Source of the DNA: Gammaproteobacteria bacterium
Lineage (GTDB): Bacteria; Pseudomonadota; Gammaproteobacteria; Steroidobacterales; Steroidobacteraceae
Length of the DNA: 64,000 nucleotides
Direction of reading: 5' to 3'
Assembly (NCBI GenBank): GCA_028293725.1
Contig: JAQGOE010000190.1
Span: 1-64,000 of the forward strand
Position numbers and translations under genes: made by a program. Positions 8,217 through 18,642 of this stretch are shown here, piece after piece; position 1 is the stretch's first letter; every line of letters starts with the position of its first letter. The notes beneath the pieces were generated by a model. The model was given only the letters and a program-made list of their open reading frames with translations, had not been told where the DNA came from and did not search any database.

Positions 8217-10454
8217 TCAATAGCCGAAACGATAGTGAATCTGGGCGTAGATCTGCCGGGGGTCGTTGTAATGAAAGCCCCCGAAAGTCAGGCTGTTGTC
8301 CACCAGCAGATGGCGATTCGTCAGGTTCAGCACCGTCAGGGACGCGGAAAAGCTCTGACCAAATGACTTTCCCGCGCTCAGATTCACCTCCGCGTGACCC
8401 GGGAGATGGCTCGGGGGCGCCTCGCCATTGGCGAATCCCGAGCCGTAGGAGACGTTCAGGGACGCATACGCCGCCCAGGGAAGGCTCACATCGACTCCGG
8501 CATTGGCCGTATTCCTCTGGTCGTGGTCGAGGGCGAAATAGCCGGCCGGAGGACTGAAGTCGGTGAGGCCGCCGTTGATGGTGCCAAACCCGTCCGCCGT
8601 CTGGTTCGAATAAGCGACGTGCACCTGGCCAAAGCTCCAGAATCGTGGCGAGCGGATGGCGAGCTCGTTGCCGCGAATCACCGCCCCGTCGATCGTCAAA
8701 GGCAGGAACAGGTTTGAGTTGCCGATGGCATTGTGGTCGAAAAAGTTGCGGGCCTGGGTACGGAAATGATCGACGTCGACCGTCCAGCCATACAGGGGAA
8801 TCGTTACCCCGAATTGATATTCCTGGTCGCGCTCGCCGTGCAGCGGCAGAAAGCCTGAATCGCTGTTCGTTGCGAACTCGAGCAGCGGACCCGAGAAGGT
8901 CGTGAGGGGCGGCGCCTGGTAGTACTTGCCCCAGAATCCGCGCAGGATCCAGCCGATCCGAGGCAGCAGGACGGTCGCGCCCAAGCGGGGGCTGGTGGCA
9001 TTTTCCGTCACACCGCCCGAAAAATGCGTCTCCCGGACACCGCCGATCAAACTCAGCCAACTCGTCGCCTTGAAGGTGTCTTCGACATACGCCGCCAGCA
9101 AGGAGCCCCGGGGAGCCGAGGTCTGGTTAACCGGCGCCCCACTGCCATCATTGAACAGCACATTGAAGTGCTCGCTGTCGTGTTGGCCGAATCCCAGGAC
9201 ACCGATCTGCACGTCATGTCGAGACATGTGGAAGCGCAACGTCTCCTGGCCGCCGAAATACGTCGAAGAGCGTTGGTCGGTGGTACTGATGGGAAAGTCA
9301 CCCGGCGCCGCGTCGAGATCCGCCTGGTTGAAATGATAAAACACCGAAGTTGTGAGCGCGGCGTCGGCGCTGAGCTTGCGCACCCAGGAGAGAATTCCGA
9401 ATGAATCGGTCTCGCGCTGCACGTCGTCCAGCAGATCCCCGGGGCTGTTCGGGATGTCGTAGCTGTCGTGGCGCGCGGAGACGACGAATCGGACCTGGTC
9501 GTCAGGAGATGCATCGAACACCAGCGTGCTGAAGCCACCGTAACCGCTCTCCTCATCGTGAATGATTTGCGCCACAGGCGTCTGAATGCCGAGACCGCTG
9601 CGGTTGCCGTTGACGCTCGCATAGTAGGCGAAACGATCCGTGTGGCTGCCCATACTCAAATAGTCGTTGGTTTGACCAAAGCTGCCCGCGCTTGCAACTA
9701 ACTCGCCCTGGTTATCGCGCTCAAAGCCGGTGCGCGGCACCACGTTGAATACACCATAGGTGCGATCGCCCTGGTCCGCCTCGTAGCTGCCCCGTTGCAC
9801 CTCGAGATAGTCGATGTCTTTCGGATCGATCTGCGGACCGAGGTTGCTCGCGATGTTCGTATTGGGGATCTCCACCCCGTCGATGGCCCACGTCGTCTGG
9901 TGGCCGCCGCGAACGTGCAATTGGTCGTGCACCACGTAAGCCCCGGGAACGTAGTCCGTGATCATCGCGAGACTGTTGGTCCGATCCGCCCCGGGAGTGC
10001 GTTCGATATCCTTGCGGCTCACGACTGTCGTAGGCGTCGCGGCATTGAGGACCGCGGTATCCGCGGTAGCCGACACCGTCACCGTAGGGAGCGCAGCCCC
10101 CGCCGCGAGCTGAATGCGGGCAGTGGGCGACGAGCCCGAACTGACTGCTACAGCCTGTGCAACGCTGGAAAAATCCGCGTGGGTAACGCTCAAAACGTAA
10201 TCCCCGAGCGGCACTGTCATGAAAGCGAATTCGCCGCGCTCGTCGGTACTAGTCGTTTGTACCCACGCCGATGTCGCGGATTTTAGCTTCACTCCGGCCT
10301 GTGCGACCGGGTGGCCATGGGGATCGTCAACAACGCCCCTTACGCTGCCGACGTCCGCGGCATGCAATGCTACCGGCGACACGAGCGTCACCAGAAACAA
10401 AACCCCAATGGGCCAGGCAACGGCCCTACCCCTTCTTTGGCAGGTACTCCACAT
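8217..10454 (-). CDS. TonB-dependent receptor with carboxypeptidase-regulatory-like N-terminal domain
   Basis: The product (745 aa) has a signal peptide ending in VALHAAD. An Ig-like CarboxypepD_reg domain follows (VRGVVDDPHGHPVAQAGV to GDYVLSVTHADF), then a plug with VTVSATADTAVL and a 22-strand-type barrel ending in IHYRFGY. The ATG at 10454 has GGGAG 6 nt upstream, so it is preferred over a start 21 codons earlier. The extra N-terminal domain is common in receptors for metals or larger ligands. A DUF2946-like protein lies just upstream on the same strand; that family often sits beside copper-related receptors, so a metal ligand is plausible but unproven. Confidence 0.9.
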   Translation of the reverse strand: MWSTCQRRGRAVAWPIGVLFLVTLVSPVALHAADVGSVRGVVDDPHGHPVAQAGVKLKSATSAWVQTTSTDERGEFAFMTVPLGDYVLSVTHADFSSVAQAVAVSSGSSPTARIQLAAGAALPTVTVSATADTAVLNAATPTTVVSRKDIERTPGADRTNSLAMITDYVPGAYVVHDQLHVRGGHQTTWAIDGVEIPNTNIASNLGPQIDPKDIDYLEVQRGSYEADQGDRTYGVFNVVPRTGFERDNQGELVASAGSFGQTNDYLSMGSHTDRFAYYASVNGNRSGLGIQTPVAQIIHDEESGYGGFSTLVFDASPDDQVRFVVSARHDSYDIPNSPGDLLDDVQRETDSFGILSWVRKLSADAALTTSVFYHFNQADLDAAPGDFPISTTDQRSSTYFGGQETLRFHMSRHDVQIGVLGFGQHDSEHFNVLFNDGSGAPVNQTSAPRGSLLAAYVEDTFKATSWLSLIGGVRETHFSGGVTENATSPRLGATVLLPRIGWILRGFWGKYYQAPPLTTFSGPLLEFATNSDSGFLPLHGERDQEYQFGVTIPLYGWTVDVDHFRTQARNFFDHNAIGNSNLFLPLTIDGAVIRGNELAIRSPRFWSFGQVHVAYSNQTADGFGTINGGLTDFSPPAGYFALDHDQRNTANAGVDVSLPWAAYASLNVSYGSGFANGEAPPSHLPGHAEVNLSAGKSFGQSFSASLTVLNLTNRHLLVDNSLTFGGFHYNDPRQIYAQIHYRFGY

Positions 10455-10561
10455 ATGAATCTCCCGACGAATCCAGACTCGAAACGCCAACACGACAACG
10501 GCCAATGGCCGTCGCACGCATTACGCGCAAACCTCAGTTCAACAGTGCTGATGAGTCGGAA

Positions 10562-10957
10562 TTAAGCGGGCGGACCGCGCGGCGACTGCGCGCGGGGAGA
10601 GACTTCGAAATAGTCGACTTGCGCGGCGGTGACCGCACGTTCGGCGACATGTTGGACGGCCACCAGCACTATCGTCAGTGTTGGAAGACCTCCCAGGGCA
10701 GGAGCAGATCCGTAAGTGCAGCTGCCGTGATCTTGATGGGGCGCGTTGCCGGTCGCCGCATCCATCGGCATGTCCGTGGACATATCCATCGACATGGAGG
10801 ATGCCGTTCCCGGCGTCGGCGCATAGCCCTCGCAAACGACGAATCGTACTTCGTAGCCCGGGCCGAACGTGGGCATAAATCCGAGCGGAATCAACGAGCG
10901 CAGCAAGAGTGCAGGCAGCAGCAACGCCACCCACAACCGCATTCGCTTACGGCTCAT
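10562..10957 (-). CDS. DUF2946-like small membrane protein
   Basis: The product has an N-terminal hydrophobic helix (LWVALLLPALLLRSLIPLGFMP) and then a Cys/His/Met-rich stretch. That stretch includes VVCEGYAP, a Met/Asp-rich run (MSMDMSTDMPMD) and HQDHGSC, followed by a second hydrophobic segment. This pattern matches DUF2946 proteins, which have His, Cys and Met residues able to bind metal. It precedes the TonB receptor by about 110 bp on the same strand, so cotranscription is likely. ATG at 10957 is chosen; an in-frame TTG nine codons earlier is possible. Confidence 0.6.
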   Translation of the reverse strand: MSRKRMRLWVALLLPALLLRSLIPLGFMPTFGPGYEVRFVVCEGYAPTPGTASSMSMDMSTDMPMDAATGNAPHQDHGSCTYGSAPALGGLPTLTIVLVAVQHVAERAVTAAQVDYFEVSPRAQSPRGPPA

Positions 10958-11285
10958 CCAGCTCAAGAGACTCGTCCCCTTCAAGGGCTATCCCGCGTCG
11001 GCGGGCCTGGGAATACTGTCGTTTGTGCGCGGCGAAGTCAACTTACAGGGCCGCCGCGAAGCGCCCGGTACGGCCGCTCTCACACAGTACAAAGGCTCAC
11101 TGGATTCCAACATTGGGAGCCTCGAGCAACGCTGCCGAAGCGCGGAATGACTAACCGGCGAGCGGCAGTTCGTGCTAAACACCGGCGCAGCATGTCAGCC
11201 CCGATGCTGATTCTCGTATCCCATCACCCGAGAACGCCGGCAAGAGCGTTATGTAATAGATCGCTGTAATCAGGGGGATAAAGCC
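10958..11285. other. Intergenic region between divergent genes
   Basis: I see no coding sequence with a recognisable product, no RNA gene and no strong hairpin here. It must hold the promoters for the DUF2946/TonB pair (leftward) and the SnoaL-like gene (rightward). The ribosome site of the latter (AGGGGG) is at its right end. Confidence 0.5.
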
Positions 11286-11831
11286 TTGAATGTTCTGACG
11301 TCGGAACTTGATGAGCTGCGCACGGAAGTCTCGCGGCTGCGGGCTCACGAGGAAATACGCGGCCGCATTTATGCCTATGCACGCGCGGTCGATCGTCTCG
11401 ATCGCGAGCTGCTCGAGGAGCAGTTCTGGCCCAATGCGCGCGTCGATTACGGTGTTTTCTACCAGGGACCGGTGGCCCGCTTCTTTGCAAACGCGATGCG
11501 TTTTCAGGGAGCCATGCGCGACACCCAACACGTGGTCGGGAATGTCACGATCGATGTGACCGGCGATAACGCCCGCGCGGAATCGTACATACACGCGCAG
11601 CACGTCCTCGTGGATGGGGGAAATCTCGTGCAACTGATGGTCGGAGGGCGCTACCTGGACCGTTTCGAGCGACGCGCGTCCGCCTGGAAGATCAGCCATC
11701 GCACCGAGGTGATGGATTGGGGACGTTGGGTGCCCATGTCCGAGCGGTGGGTCGAGGCCGCTAACGAATTGCCGAAAGGGCTGCGCAACCGGAATGACCT
11801 GTCGGATCGATTCGCGTTCCCAGAAAAATGA
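11286..11831 (+). CDS. SnoaL/NTF2-like protein
   Basis: The 181-residue product begins with a short coiled-coil stretch (LDELRTEVSRLRAHEEIR) and then a single SnoaL-like NTF2 fold. Typical features are IYAYARAVDRLDRELLEEQFWPNARVDYG, the TQHVVGNVTIDVTGD strand pair, and a final GGRYLDRFERRASAWKISHR. Proteins of this group include small cyclases, dehydratases and steroid isomerases; His/Asp residues at the pocket are present, but the reaction cannot be assigned. The start is TTG with AGGGGG upstream. It precedes a TonB receptor on the same strand, a pairing typical of uptake and breakdown of lipophilic substrates. Confidence 0.8.
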   Translation: MNVLTSELDELRTEVSRLRAHEEIRGRIYAYARAVDRLDRELLEEQFWPNARVDYGVFYQGPVARFFANAMRFQGAMRDTQHVVGNVTIDVTGDNARAESYIHAQHVLVDGGNLVQLMVGGRYLDRFERRASAWKISHRTEVMDWGRWVPMSERWVEAANELPKGLRNRNDLSDRFAFPEK

Positions 11832-12107
11832 GCCACCCGCGTCGGGAATTCGACGCCGCTAGCGCCGCTTCCGAGCCCTGAACGGTATTCCCTGTACCCG
11901 ACTCCGGCGTCGTAAACCCCCCAGACTTTCCGTTCTGCCACAAGACCATTGTCAATGGGGTGGCTGACAAAAATCGATGAATACGCAAAAACTGTAACAA
12001 ACAGGAGACCTAATTTGCCAGAACTTTGGATTTCTCTAGCTTTCTAACGAAAAACTTAGAAACCGACAACAACAAAACACACGTTCGCTCGCTGGGAGGG
12101 GGTCCCG

Positions 12108-15100
12108 ATGATCGAGAAGAAATGTACGTCCAAGGCTGGCGCTCGGCCGGCCGCCGGACGCCGCGCTGCTCGCGGTTTCCTGATGAAGCTCACGACCAAT
12201 TCCACCCTAGCCTGGCTCGCGCTGGTGGGGACCGTTTACGCCGCCGACGAGGGCCCGACAGCCAACGAAAAGGCAGCAAATTTACCGTCGGCGTCGCTGG
12301 AGGAGATCACCGTCACGGGCTCCCGCATCCGCCGCAATACCGACTTCGATACGCCCAATCCCACTACGGTCGTCGATTCGAACTACCTCAACAACCTGGG
12401 AATCGTGAACATCGGCCAGGCGATCGCGCAGCTGCCCTCCAACGTGTCTAACAACACGCCGACCACCACCGGCAATGCGAACTTCTTCACCGGGTCGACC
12501 ATCGCCAACCTACGTGGCTTGAACCCCTACTTCGGCAGCCGAACGCTGACGCTGGTCAACAGCCGCCGCTTCGTCCCGACCAACCAGGGAGACGGCGTCG
12601 ATCTGAACTTCATTCCCTCGGTCATGATCGACCGTGTCGACGTCGTCACCGGCGGTGCCTCCGCGGCCTACGGCTCCGGCGCCATCTCCGGCGTGCAGAA
12701 TATCTTTCTCGCCACCAAGCTCGAGGGCGGCAAGGTCAACGTCGACTACCAGGAATCCGGACACGGCGATGCCGACGATCGGCACGTCGCGGCGGCTTTT
12801 GGCCACGGCTTTCTCGAGGATCGTGGTCACTTCGTGTTAGGCGGGGAATACGAGAACAGCGAAGCGGTCGGCTGTCAGAATTCCCGTGACTTCTGCACGC
12901 AGGACCAGGGGTTCTATCAGAACCTGAGTGGCACGGGTCCCGCGTATCTGAAGGGCTCCAATCTGCGCGGCCACCAGATCAGCGAGACTGGAGTGCTGTT
13001 AGGCGCCGCGTCGGGCGCGAATTCGGTGTACCAGTCGAATGCCGCCGGCACTGGTGCGACGAACTTCAACCTGGGTAAGAGCGGCTTCGCGGGCAACGGG
13101 TTAGACGTGACGCCAGGAGGCGATGGGGAGCCGGTTTACCAGTTCACCAACCTGCGCGCGCCCGTGGATCGCAAGACGGTTACCGGCACATTCACCTTCG
13201 CATTCACGGACACACTTCGCCTGAGCGTGGACGGCTCCTGGGGACAGGTAGCGACGACGAACCGCACAGCCGGGGTCAACAGCAACTTCATCGCGGTCAC
13301 GCCCGCCAATCCCTTCGCAGCTCCCGTGCTCAAGGCCGCGGGTGATTTGCCGTTCGCACTCGTGGGCAAGGAATGGAACGACCAGTCGAGCTCCTTCACG
13401 ACCTTTTTCACCAAGGTGAAGCGCGCCTCGATCGGACTCGACGGCAAGTTCGGCGAATCGAGCTGGACCTGGGACGCTTACTACCAGGTCGGCCGCACGA
13501 ACCGCTCGCAACTCGTGAACGATAACCTCCACAATAATGCCGCTACGCTGGCCCTCAACGCGGTCGCGGGTCCCGGCGGCGCACCGATTTGCGCGGTCAA
13601 CGCCCCGGGCGCTGTGTTACCGGTTGGCATCGATCCGGCACTCGCCGCGGCTTGCGTTCCGGTGAGCATCTTCGGCAACGCGCCGCTGACTCAGGCACAG
13701 CACAACTATCTCTTCGGCAACCTGGATGAAGTGCTGGACTACACACAGCAGGTCGCCGCGATCAATGCCTCCGGAGATTTGTTCGACGGCTTCGGCGCAG
13801 GCCCGATACAGGGCGCGGTCGGCTACGAGCATCGTACTGAGTTGGGACACAATCTCGAGAATGGTGCGGGTGTCGGACCTGACATTCCCGCCTATGTGCG
13901 CACCGATTATCTCATCCAATACGGCGAACCGTTCTCGGGCAACGTGAAAGTCGACGAAGCCTACGCCGAGGTCAGCGTGCCGCTGCTGAAGGACCTGCCG
14001 GGTGTCAAAAGGTTGGACCTGGACATCTCGGGCCGGCAGTCTCGCTACCACAATCAAGGACTGCAAGGCACGCAATCGTTCAGTGGGCAGCTTTATCCGA
14101 GCGCCACGAATAACCTCACGACATGGAAGGTCGGCGGTAACTACGAGCCCCTCGATTGGCTGCGCCTGCGGGGCAGCCAATCACGTGACGCACGCGCGCC
14201 GAACTTCCGTGAGCTGTATTACGGGCAGAAGATCGGAGCCGGTGGCCTCTTCGGCTATTGCGATCCGCTCGGAACGGGCAGCAGGGCCGATCCTTGCAAC
14301 TGGAGCCTGGAAGGCAACACCGCCCTGAAGCCCGAGACGTCCGACACCACAACCGTGGGTTTCGTCTTGAGTCCAAAAGGGGCCTTGAGTGGCGTGCAGT
14401 TTGCCGTCGACTACTTCCACATCAAGATCAGCCACGCCATCGAGCAGGCGCAGATACAAGGCGTCTACGGCGGCTGTCAGTTGCAGAACATCGCGGCCGA
14501 TTGCGCGCTGATCCAGTTTGGGCCCGGAACCTATGTCGAGAACGGCCAGACGTTCAGAGACATCGTCAACGTGCGGGCGCAGTCCTTCAACGGAGCCGCC
14601 TACAGTTTCAAAGGACTCGACTTCACGGGTAGCTGGACGACGGTGCTGCCGACAGGTGGCACCCTGGACGTGCGGCTGCTGGCCGAGCACATGATGGACC
14701 AGATCTTCCAGTCGAGCGCCACCAGCGCGCCTATCAACATTGTCGGGCAGACAGGCACGGCCAACTCCTTCCTGTCGGACAACCAGCCGACCGCCAAATG
14801 GACTGGCAGCCTCACCGGCACGTACGCGCAGGGTCCCTGGAGCGTGACCTCACAGATGCGCTTCATCAGCGCCGGAATCATGGACTACAACGCGCCGGAC
14901 GGCTTCAATGCGGCGGGGAGGCATCTCTATGACGCGACCAAGGTACCCTCGTACCAGGTGTTCACGCTCTCGGGGCAATACACCTTCGGCAAGATTGGCG
15001 ACCGGGCGAGCGTGCAGGTCTACGGCGTGATCGACAATCTGTTCGACAAGCAACCTCCGTTTGCCGGCGGCGCGGGCCCCTTCGGCGTCAGCAATACCAA

Positions 15101-15173
15101 TGGCGGGACGAACCCGATCTTCTTCGATACGCTCGGGCGTATGTTTCGTGTGGGAGCGCGCCTGACCTTCTGA
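12108..15173 (+). CDS. Large TonB-dependent receptor
   Basis: This 1021-residue receptor has an N-terminal basic stretch and signal sequence (around residues 26-46, ending VYAADE). A TonB box/plug start (LEEITVTGSRIRR) and the plug signature RVDVVTGGASAAYGSGAISGVQNI follow. The C-terminus is LGRMFRVGARLTF, with the final Phe of outer-membrane barrels. The GSRIRR variant and the length are typical of the expanded receptors of xanthomonads, sphingomonads and steroidobacters, which import carbohydrates, peptides or aromatic/steroid compounds. GGGAGGGGG precedes the ATG. A strong hairpin follows the stop. The substrate is unknown; the SnoaL and ABM neighbours suggest an organic compound. Confidence 0.92.
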   Translation: MIEKKCTSKAGARPAAGRRAARGFLMKLTTNSTLAWLALVGTVYAADEGPTANEKAANLPSASLEEITVTGSRIRRNTDFDTPNPTTVVDSNYLNNLGIVNIGQAIAQLPSNVSNNTPTTTGNANFFTGSTIANLRGLNPYFGSRTLTLVNSRRFVPTNQGDGVDLNFIPSVMIDRVDVVTGGASAAYGSGAISGVQNIFLATKLEGGKVNVDYQESGHGDADDRHVAAAFGHGFLEDRGHFVLGGEYENSEAVGCQNSRDFCTQDQGFYQNLSGTGPAYLKGSNLRGHQISETGVLLGAASGANSVYQSNAAGTGATNFNLGKSGFAGNGLDVTPGGDGEPVYQFTNLRAPVDRKTVTGTFTFAFTDTLRLSVDGSWGQVATTNRTAGVNSNFIAVTPANPFAAPVLKAAGDLPFALVGKEWNDQSSSFTTFFTKVKRASIGLDGKFGESSWTWDAYYQVGRTNRSQLVNDNLHNNAATLALNAVAGPGGAPICAVNAPGAVLPVGIDPALAAACVPVSIFGNAPLTQAQHNYLFGNLDEVLDYTQQVAAINASGDLFDGFGAGPIQGAVGYEHRTELGHNLENGAGVGPDIPAYVRTDYLIQYGEPFSGNVKVDEAYAEVSVPLLKDLPGVKRLDLDISGRQSRYHNQGLQGTQSFSGQLYPSATNNLTTWKVGGNYEPLDWLRLRGSQSRDARAPNFRELYYGQKIGAGGLFGYCDPLGTGSRADPCNWSLEGNTALKPETSDTTTVGFVLSPKGALSGVQFAVDYFHIKISHAIEQAQIQGVYGGCQLQNIAADCALIQFGPGTYVENGQTFRDIVNVRAQSFNGAAYSFKGLDFTGSWTTVLPTGGTLDVRLLAEHMMDQIFQSSATSAPINIVGQTGTANSFLSDNQPTAKWTGSLTGTYAQGPWSVTSQMRFISAGIMDYNAPDGFNAAGRHLYDATKVPSYQVFTLSGQYTFGKIGDRASVQVYGVIDNLFDKQPPFAGGAGPFGVSNTNGGTNPIFFDTLGRMFRVGARLTF

Positions 15174-15185
15174 AGTCAACGGCTA

Positions 15186-15214
15186 GGGCCGCGTGACGCG
15201 AAGTCACGCGGCCC
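15186..15214 (+). terminator. Hairpin after the TonB receptor gene
   Basis: A perfect 12-bp stem (GGGCCGCGTGAC / GTCACGCGGCCC) with a 5-nt loop begins 12 bp after the stop codon. There is no T-run behind it, so it may act as a transcript 3'-end stabiliser or a weak terminator. Confidence 0.6.
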
Positions 15215-15328
15215 GACTGTAGCAGCGGGAAGCAGCGAGCCCGGGCCAATGGTCTCGCCCGGACGAGGGCCGGATGAACGGCACGCTGCTTGCTAGACCT
15301 GTCCAGGGAACCAGGGCGGGGAGCAATA

Positions 15329-15508
15329 GTGGACAGCCAGGAAACACCACCGATCATCCTTTACATCTACTGCGTGTTCGTCGCGGGATATATAGGAGCC
15401 ATTGTTTGGGCGCTGCGCGCCAGAGCGAAGCGGCGCCGAGCGCGAATACAAGCATGGCGTGGCATTGAGTCACACACCCGGTCCGATCGATCCGAAGCCT
15501 GCGGCTGA
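15329..15508 (+). CDS. Small one-TM protein
   Basis: A GTG start with GGGGAG 5 nt upstream opens a 59-codon frame. It encodes a short polar N-terminus, one membrane segment (about IILYIYCVFVAGYIGAIVWAL) and a very basic tail (RARAKRRRARIQ), a typical small inner-membrane protein with its C-terminus inside. No family is recognised. Confidence 0.45.
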   Translation: MDSQETPPIILYIYCVFVAGYIGAIVWALRARAKRRRARIQAWRGIESHTRSDRSEACG

Positions 15509-15603
15509 CGCCGCCGATTACGAAGTCCGATGAAGCGCGCGAGTAACGCGGCGGCTTGAGGATCTGGAGACCCGGCTGAACGTTCTTCCCGTAGGAGCAC
15601 GTT

Positions 15604-16278
15604 ATGTTTGCAGTGGTTTTTCAGGTTCATCCGGCCGAAGGCAAGAAAGAGGAGTATCTGGAGCTCGCCAAGCATCTGAAGCCGATTCTCGAGAGCATCG
15701 ATGGCTTTATCGACAACGAGCGCTTCGAGAGCAAGCGGCGGCAGGGATGGGTGCTGTCACTGTCAACGTGGCGCGACGAGAAGGCGGTCGTGAGGTGGCG
15801 CAGCCAGGGTGAACACCATCGTATACAAGGTGTGGGCCGGGACCAGGTGTTCTCCGACTATCATCTGAGTGTTTGCGAGGTGACATCGGACAGTCAACCT
15901 CCGCAAGGAATGAAGGTAGTCGAACAACGGTTGGATCAGACCGCGATCGCTCCGGCGAAGGCCCTCGCAATTACCGAATTGACGCCCGACGACGGCACCA
16001 CAATTTCGACGCATCCCGATTTCATTCCCGCACACGTCGGCCTGGAGCCGGATGCGGCGGGCCTGCTCGATTACGACATCTTTGCAAGCATCTACAACCC
16101 TGGAAAGATGTTGCTGCTCACCTCGTGGAAAACGGCGGACGCCGCCTACTCCTGGACGCCCTCATTGTTTGCCGGTGTGTCCCAGCTTCGCCACCGCCGT
16201 CTGCGTAACATTCGTGACTATGGGATGTTCGAGCGTCGCGAAGCCGCGCAATATTATCCAGAGGTCAAGCGAGCATAG
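15604..16278 (+). CDS. Protein with two antibiotic-biosynthesis-monooxygenase-like domains
   Basis: The first half (residues 1-95) has the ABM ferredoxin-like pattern: MFAVVFQVHPAEGKKEEYLELA, then GFIDNERFESKRRQGWVLSLSTWRD, then the EHHRIQGVGRDQVFSDYHL helix. The second half (about 105-220) repeats the fold more loosely (LLLTSWKTADAAYSW). ABM proteins act as cofactor-free oxygenases or heme-degrading enzymes, or have no known activity, and normally dimerise; here both halves lie in one chain. TAGGAG precedes the ATG. The reaction is not predictable; the SnoaL, VOC and aldehyde dehydrogenase genes nearby suggest small-molecule turnover. Confidence 0.8.
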   Translation: MFAVVFQVHPAEGKKEEYLELAKHLKPILESIDGFIDNERFESKRRQGWVLSLSTWRDEKAVVRWRSQGEHHRIQGVGRDQVFSDYHLSVCEVTSDSQPPQGMKVVEQRLDQTAIAPAKALAITELTPDDGTTISTHPDFIPAHVGLEPDAAGLLDYDIFASIYNPGKMLLLTSWKTADAAYSWTPSLFAGVSQLRHRRLRNIRDYGMFERREAAQYYPEVKRA

Positions 16279-16309
16279 GAAGCCGAGGCTCTCGCTCGAG
16301 ACTTCGCGC

Positions 16310-18436
16310 TCAGGCGGCGGACCTCACCGCGAAAGCTCGTCCCTCTTCGTGAGTACGATAACGGTCGACAAGCGCGTTGAGTTCGGCAGCCTTGCGGGCT
16401 ACCGATTGGGATGCGGCACTTGCCTGCTCCACCAGAGCGGCATTCTGTTGGGTCATCTCGTCCATCTGGGTGACAGCTTTGTTGACCTGATCGATTCCGT
16501 TGGACTGCTCGCGTGACGAAGCGGCGATCTCCGCGATGATGTCCGCGACCTTTTTCACCGACGTGTTGATTTGATCGAGAGTTTCACCCGACTCGCTCAC
16601 GAGGACCGAGCCCTCCTCGACCTTCCTCACCGAATCGGTAATCAGTTCCTTGATCTCCTTGGCGGCCGTCGCTGAACGGCCAGCGAGGCTTCTCACCTCG
16701 GACGCGACGACCGCGAACCCCCGCCCCTGTTCGCCGGCGCGGGCCGCCTCGACTGCGGCGTTCAACGCGAGCAGATTCGTCTGAAAAGCGATCTCGTCAA
16801 TGACACTGATGATGTCCGCGATTCTCCGCGAAGACTCATTGATGCCCGCCATGGCACGCACGGCCGTGGCGACCACCGTTCCGCCCTTTTCAGCCTGTGT
16901 GCGTGCCGCTGTCGCGAGCTGGTTTGCCTGCGCGGCGTTATCGGCGCTTTGTCTTACCGCGGTAGTCATCTCCTCCATCGAGGCCGCCGTCTCCTCGAGC
17001 GACGAACTCTGCTCCTCGGTACGCTGGGAGAGATCGGCATTGCCGGCCGAGATTTCCTCCGCGCCCCGGCCGACTTCGCCGGTCGCGGCTTTGATCTCGC
17101 CGACGAGATCCGACATGCTATTCAGTAGCGAGTTGATGCCTTGGACCATCATCTGCAGATCGCCTGTACGGCCGTTCGAGTTCAAGCGCTGGGTCAGGTC
17201 GCCCGCGCCGGCGGCTTTTACGACTTCCTTGGTTTCGCGCACCGTGTCCTTCATCTGTTGGGTCACCGCCACCTGCGCGGTGGCGTCAGTCGCGTACTCG
17301 ACGATCTTGTACGGCTTGCCGTTCACGTCGAGCACGGGGTTGTAGCTCCCCTCGAACCAGACGTCACGGCCATCGCGGCCGGAGCGCTTGAACTGGCCGG
17401 CTACGAATTCGCCGCGCGCCAGCTTGTCCCAGGACTGTCGGTATTCCGCGGTGCTCTTGTAAACGGGATCCACGAACGCGCTGTGGTGCTGCCCCTGGAC
17501 AGCCTCCAAGGTGCAGCCCATCGCTCTCAGGAAGTTCTCGTTTGCCGTGATAATCCGACCATCGAGCTCGTACTCCACCACCGCTTGCGCACGATGGATG
17601 GCCGCCAACTGGCTTTGATTCTCGGCCGCCGCGCGTCTCTCGCGCTCTGTGAGATCCTTGAGCGTGCGCCTCATGGAATCGAGCGCTCGGAGCAACTGCC
17701 CCGTCTCGTCGCCGGAAGTGGAGTGAACCGGCGTGTCGTAATTGCCGCGCTCGATTTCCGCGAGAACACTGATAGCGGATCCTATGGGTTTCGTAATGGC
17801 GCGCGTCATCAGCAGGGCAACCGCACAGGCCACGGCCGCAGCGAACGCGGCGATCAATGTCACATATCTGACTGTAGCGTCGTACACCGACTCCAGTGAG
17901 TCCGCGGAGGCCCGGATCTGAGCTGTTTGATAGTCGCCGAAAGCCTTGAGTTTATCGAGGTAAGTCAACTGAGCCGGTCGTGCGCGATCCAGCAGCGTCG
18001 TCTTCGCTTCTGCCATTTGTCCCGCTTCGACCTGCCGCAGAAATTCATCTTCCAGGGGGATATACGTCGCGCGGGCGTCGACAACCACCTGCAGTAATGT
18101 ACGTTCCTCGTTGTTCGACACTGCCGCGGTCAACTGGTCCTGGTAGACCTTGCGCAGTCGCTTGTTCTCGACGGTCGCGTCGACCTCGGCTTTCACTTTC
18201 GCCTTGTCGTCGAGGATCAACATATTGCGTGTGTGGCGCGCCGTTTCCAACAGCTGCACGATCCACGCCTGAGTTGCTTCGAGTTTGGGCAGGCGGGTGT
18301 TCGTGACCGCAGTCACCTCCTGGCGGAAATGCGCAAGGCGCTGCATCGCCGTGACGAGGGCGATCGATACCAGCGCCATGACAACGGCAAATGCCAACAG
18401 CAGCTTGGTACGCAGACCGATCCTGAATGCACTCAT
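16310..18436 (-). CDS. Methyl-accepting chemotaxis protein with PAS domain
   Basis: The ATG at 18436 has GGAGAG upstream and opens on a first membrane helix ([21 protein letters not shown]). A four-helix-bundle periplasmic domain and a second membrane helix ([22 protein letters not shown]) follow. Then come a HAMP domain, a PAS domain ([22 protein letters not shown]) and the signalling coiled coil with the conserved tip [33 protein letters not shown] in its usual form. Methylatable Gln/Glu-rich flanks are present ([23 protein letters not shown]). There is no CheR/CheB-binding pentapeptide at the end. It should couple to CheA/CheW, and the PAS domain may bind heme or flavin for energy taxis. 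Confidence 0.95.
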   Translation of the reverse strand: MSAFRIGLRTKLLLAFAVVMALVSIALVTAMQRLAHFRQEVTAVTNTRLPKLEATQAWIVQLLETARHTRNMLILDDKAKVKAEVDATVENKRLRKVYQDQLTAAVSNNEERTLLQVVVDARATYIPLEDEFLRQVEAGQMAEAKTTLLDRARPAQLTYLDKLKAFGDYQTAQIRASADSLESVYDATVRYVTLIAAFAAAVACAVALLMTRAITKPIGSAISVLAEIERGNYDTPVHSTSGDETGQLLRALDSMRRTLKDLTERERRAAAENQSQLAAIHRAQAVVEYELDGRIITANENFLRAMGCTLEAVQGQHHSAFVDPVYKSTAEYRQSWDKLARGEFVAGQFKRSGRDGRDVWFEGSYNPVLDVNGKPYKIVEYATDATAQVAVTQQMKDTVRETKEVVKAAGAGDLTQRLNSNGRTGDLQMMVQGINSLLNSMSDLVGEIKAATGEVGRGAEEISAGNADLSQRTEEQSSSLEETAASMEEMTTAVRQSADNAAQANQLATAARTQAEKGGTVVATAVRAMAGINESSRRIADIISVIDEIAFQTNLLALNAAVEAARAGEQGRGFAVVASEVRSLAGRSATAAKEIKELITDSVRKVEEGSVLVSESGETLDQINTSVKKVADIIAEIAASSREQSNGIDQVNKAVTQMDEMTQQNAALVEQASAASQSVARKAAELNALVDRYRTHEEGRAFAVRSAA

Positions 18437-18642
18437 AAACTCTCTCCGGCTCGCTCGCCAGCAGGTCGGCGCAAAGCCGAAGTAGACGGACCCTTCCTGA
18501 ACCAGGGCAGCCCAAGAGACCATTGTTGTGGTGTCGGGCAAAAAAGACGTTGCCGAACGTCGCAACTTGCCGCGGCGCCTCTCGGGAGCTGGCGATTATG
18601 TTAAAGCGGCTGACCCCGGCGGGTCGCAGCACGGCGCCGGCC

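Noticed and set aside
10271..11269. A 332-codon plus-strand frame
   Set aside because: It crosses the TonB receptor start and the DUF2946-like gene on the opposite strand and is Arg-rich without domains.
17141..17899. A 252-codon plus-strand frame
   Set aside because: It is antisense to the chemotaxis receptor and has no recognisable protein features.
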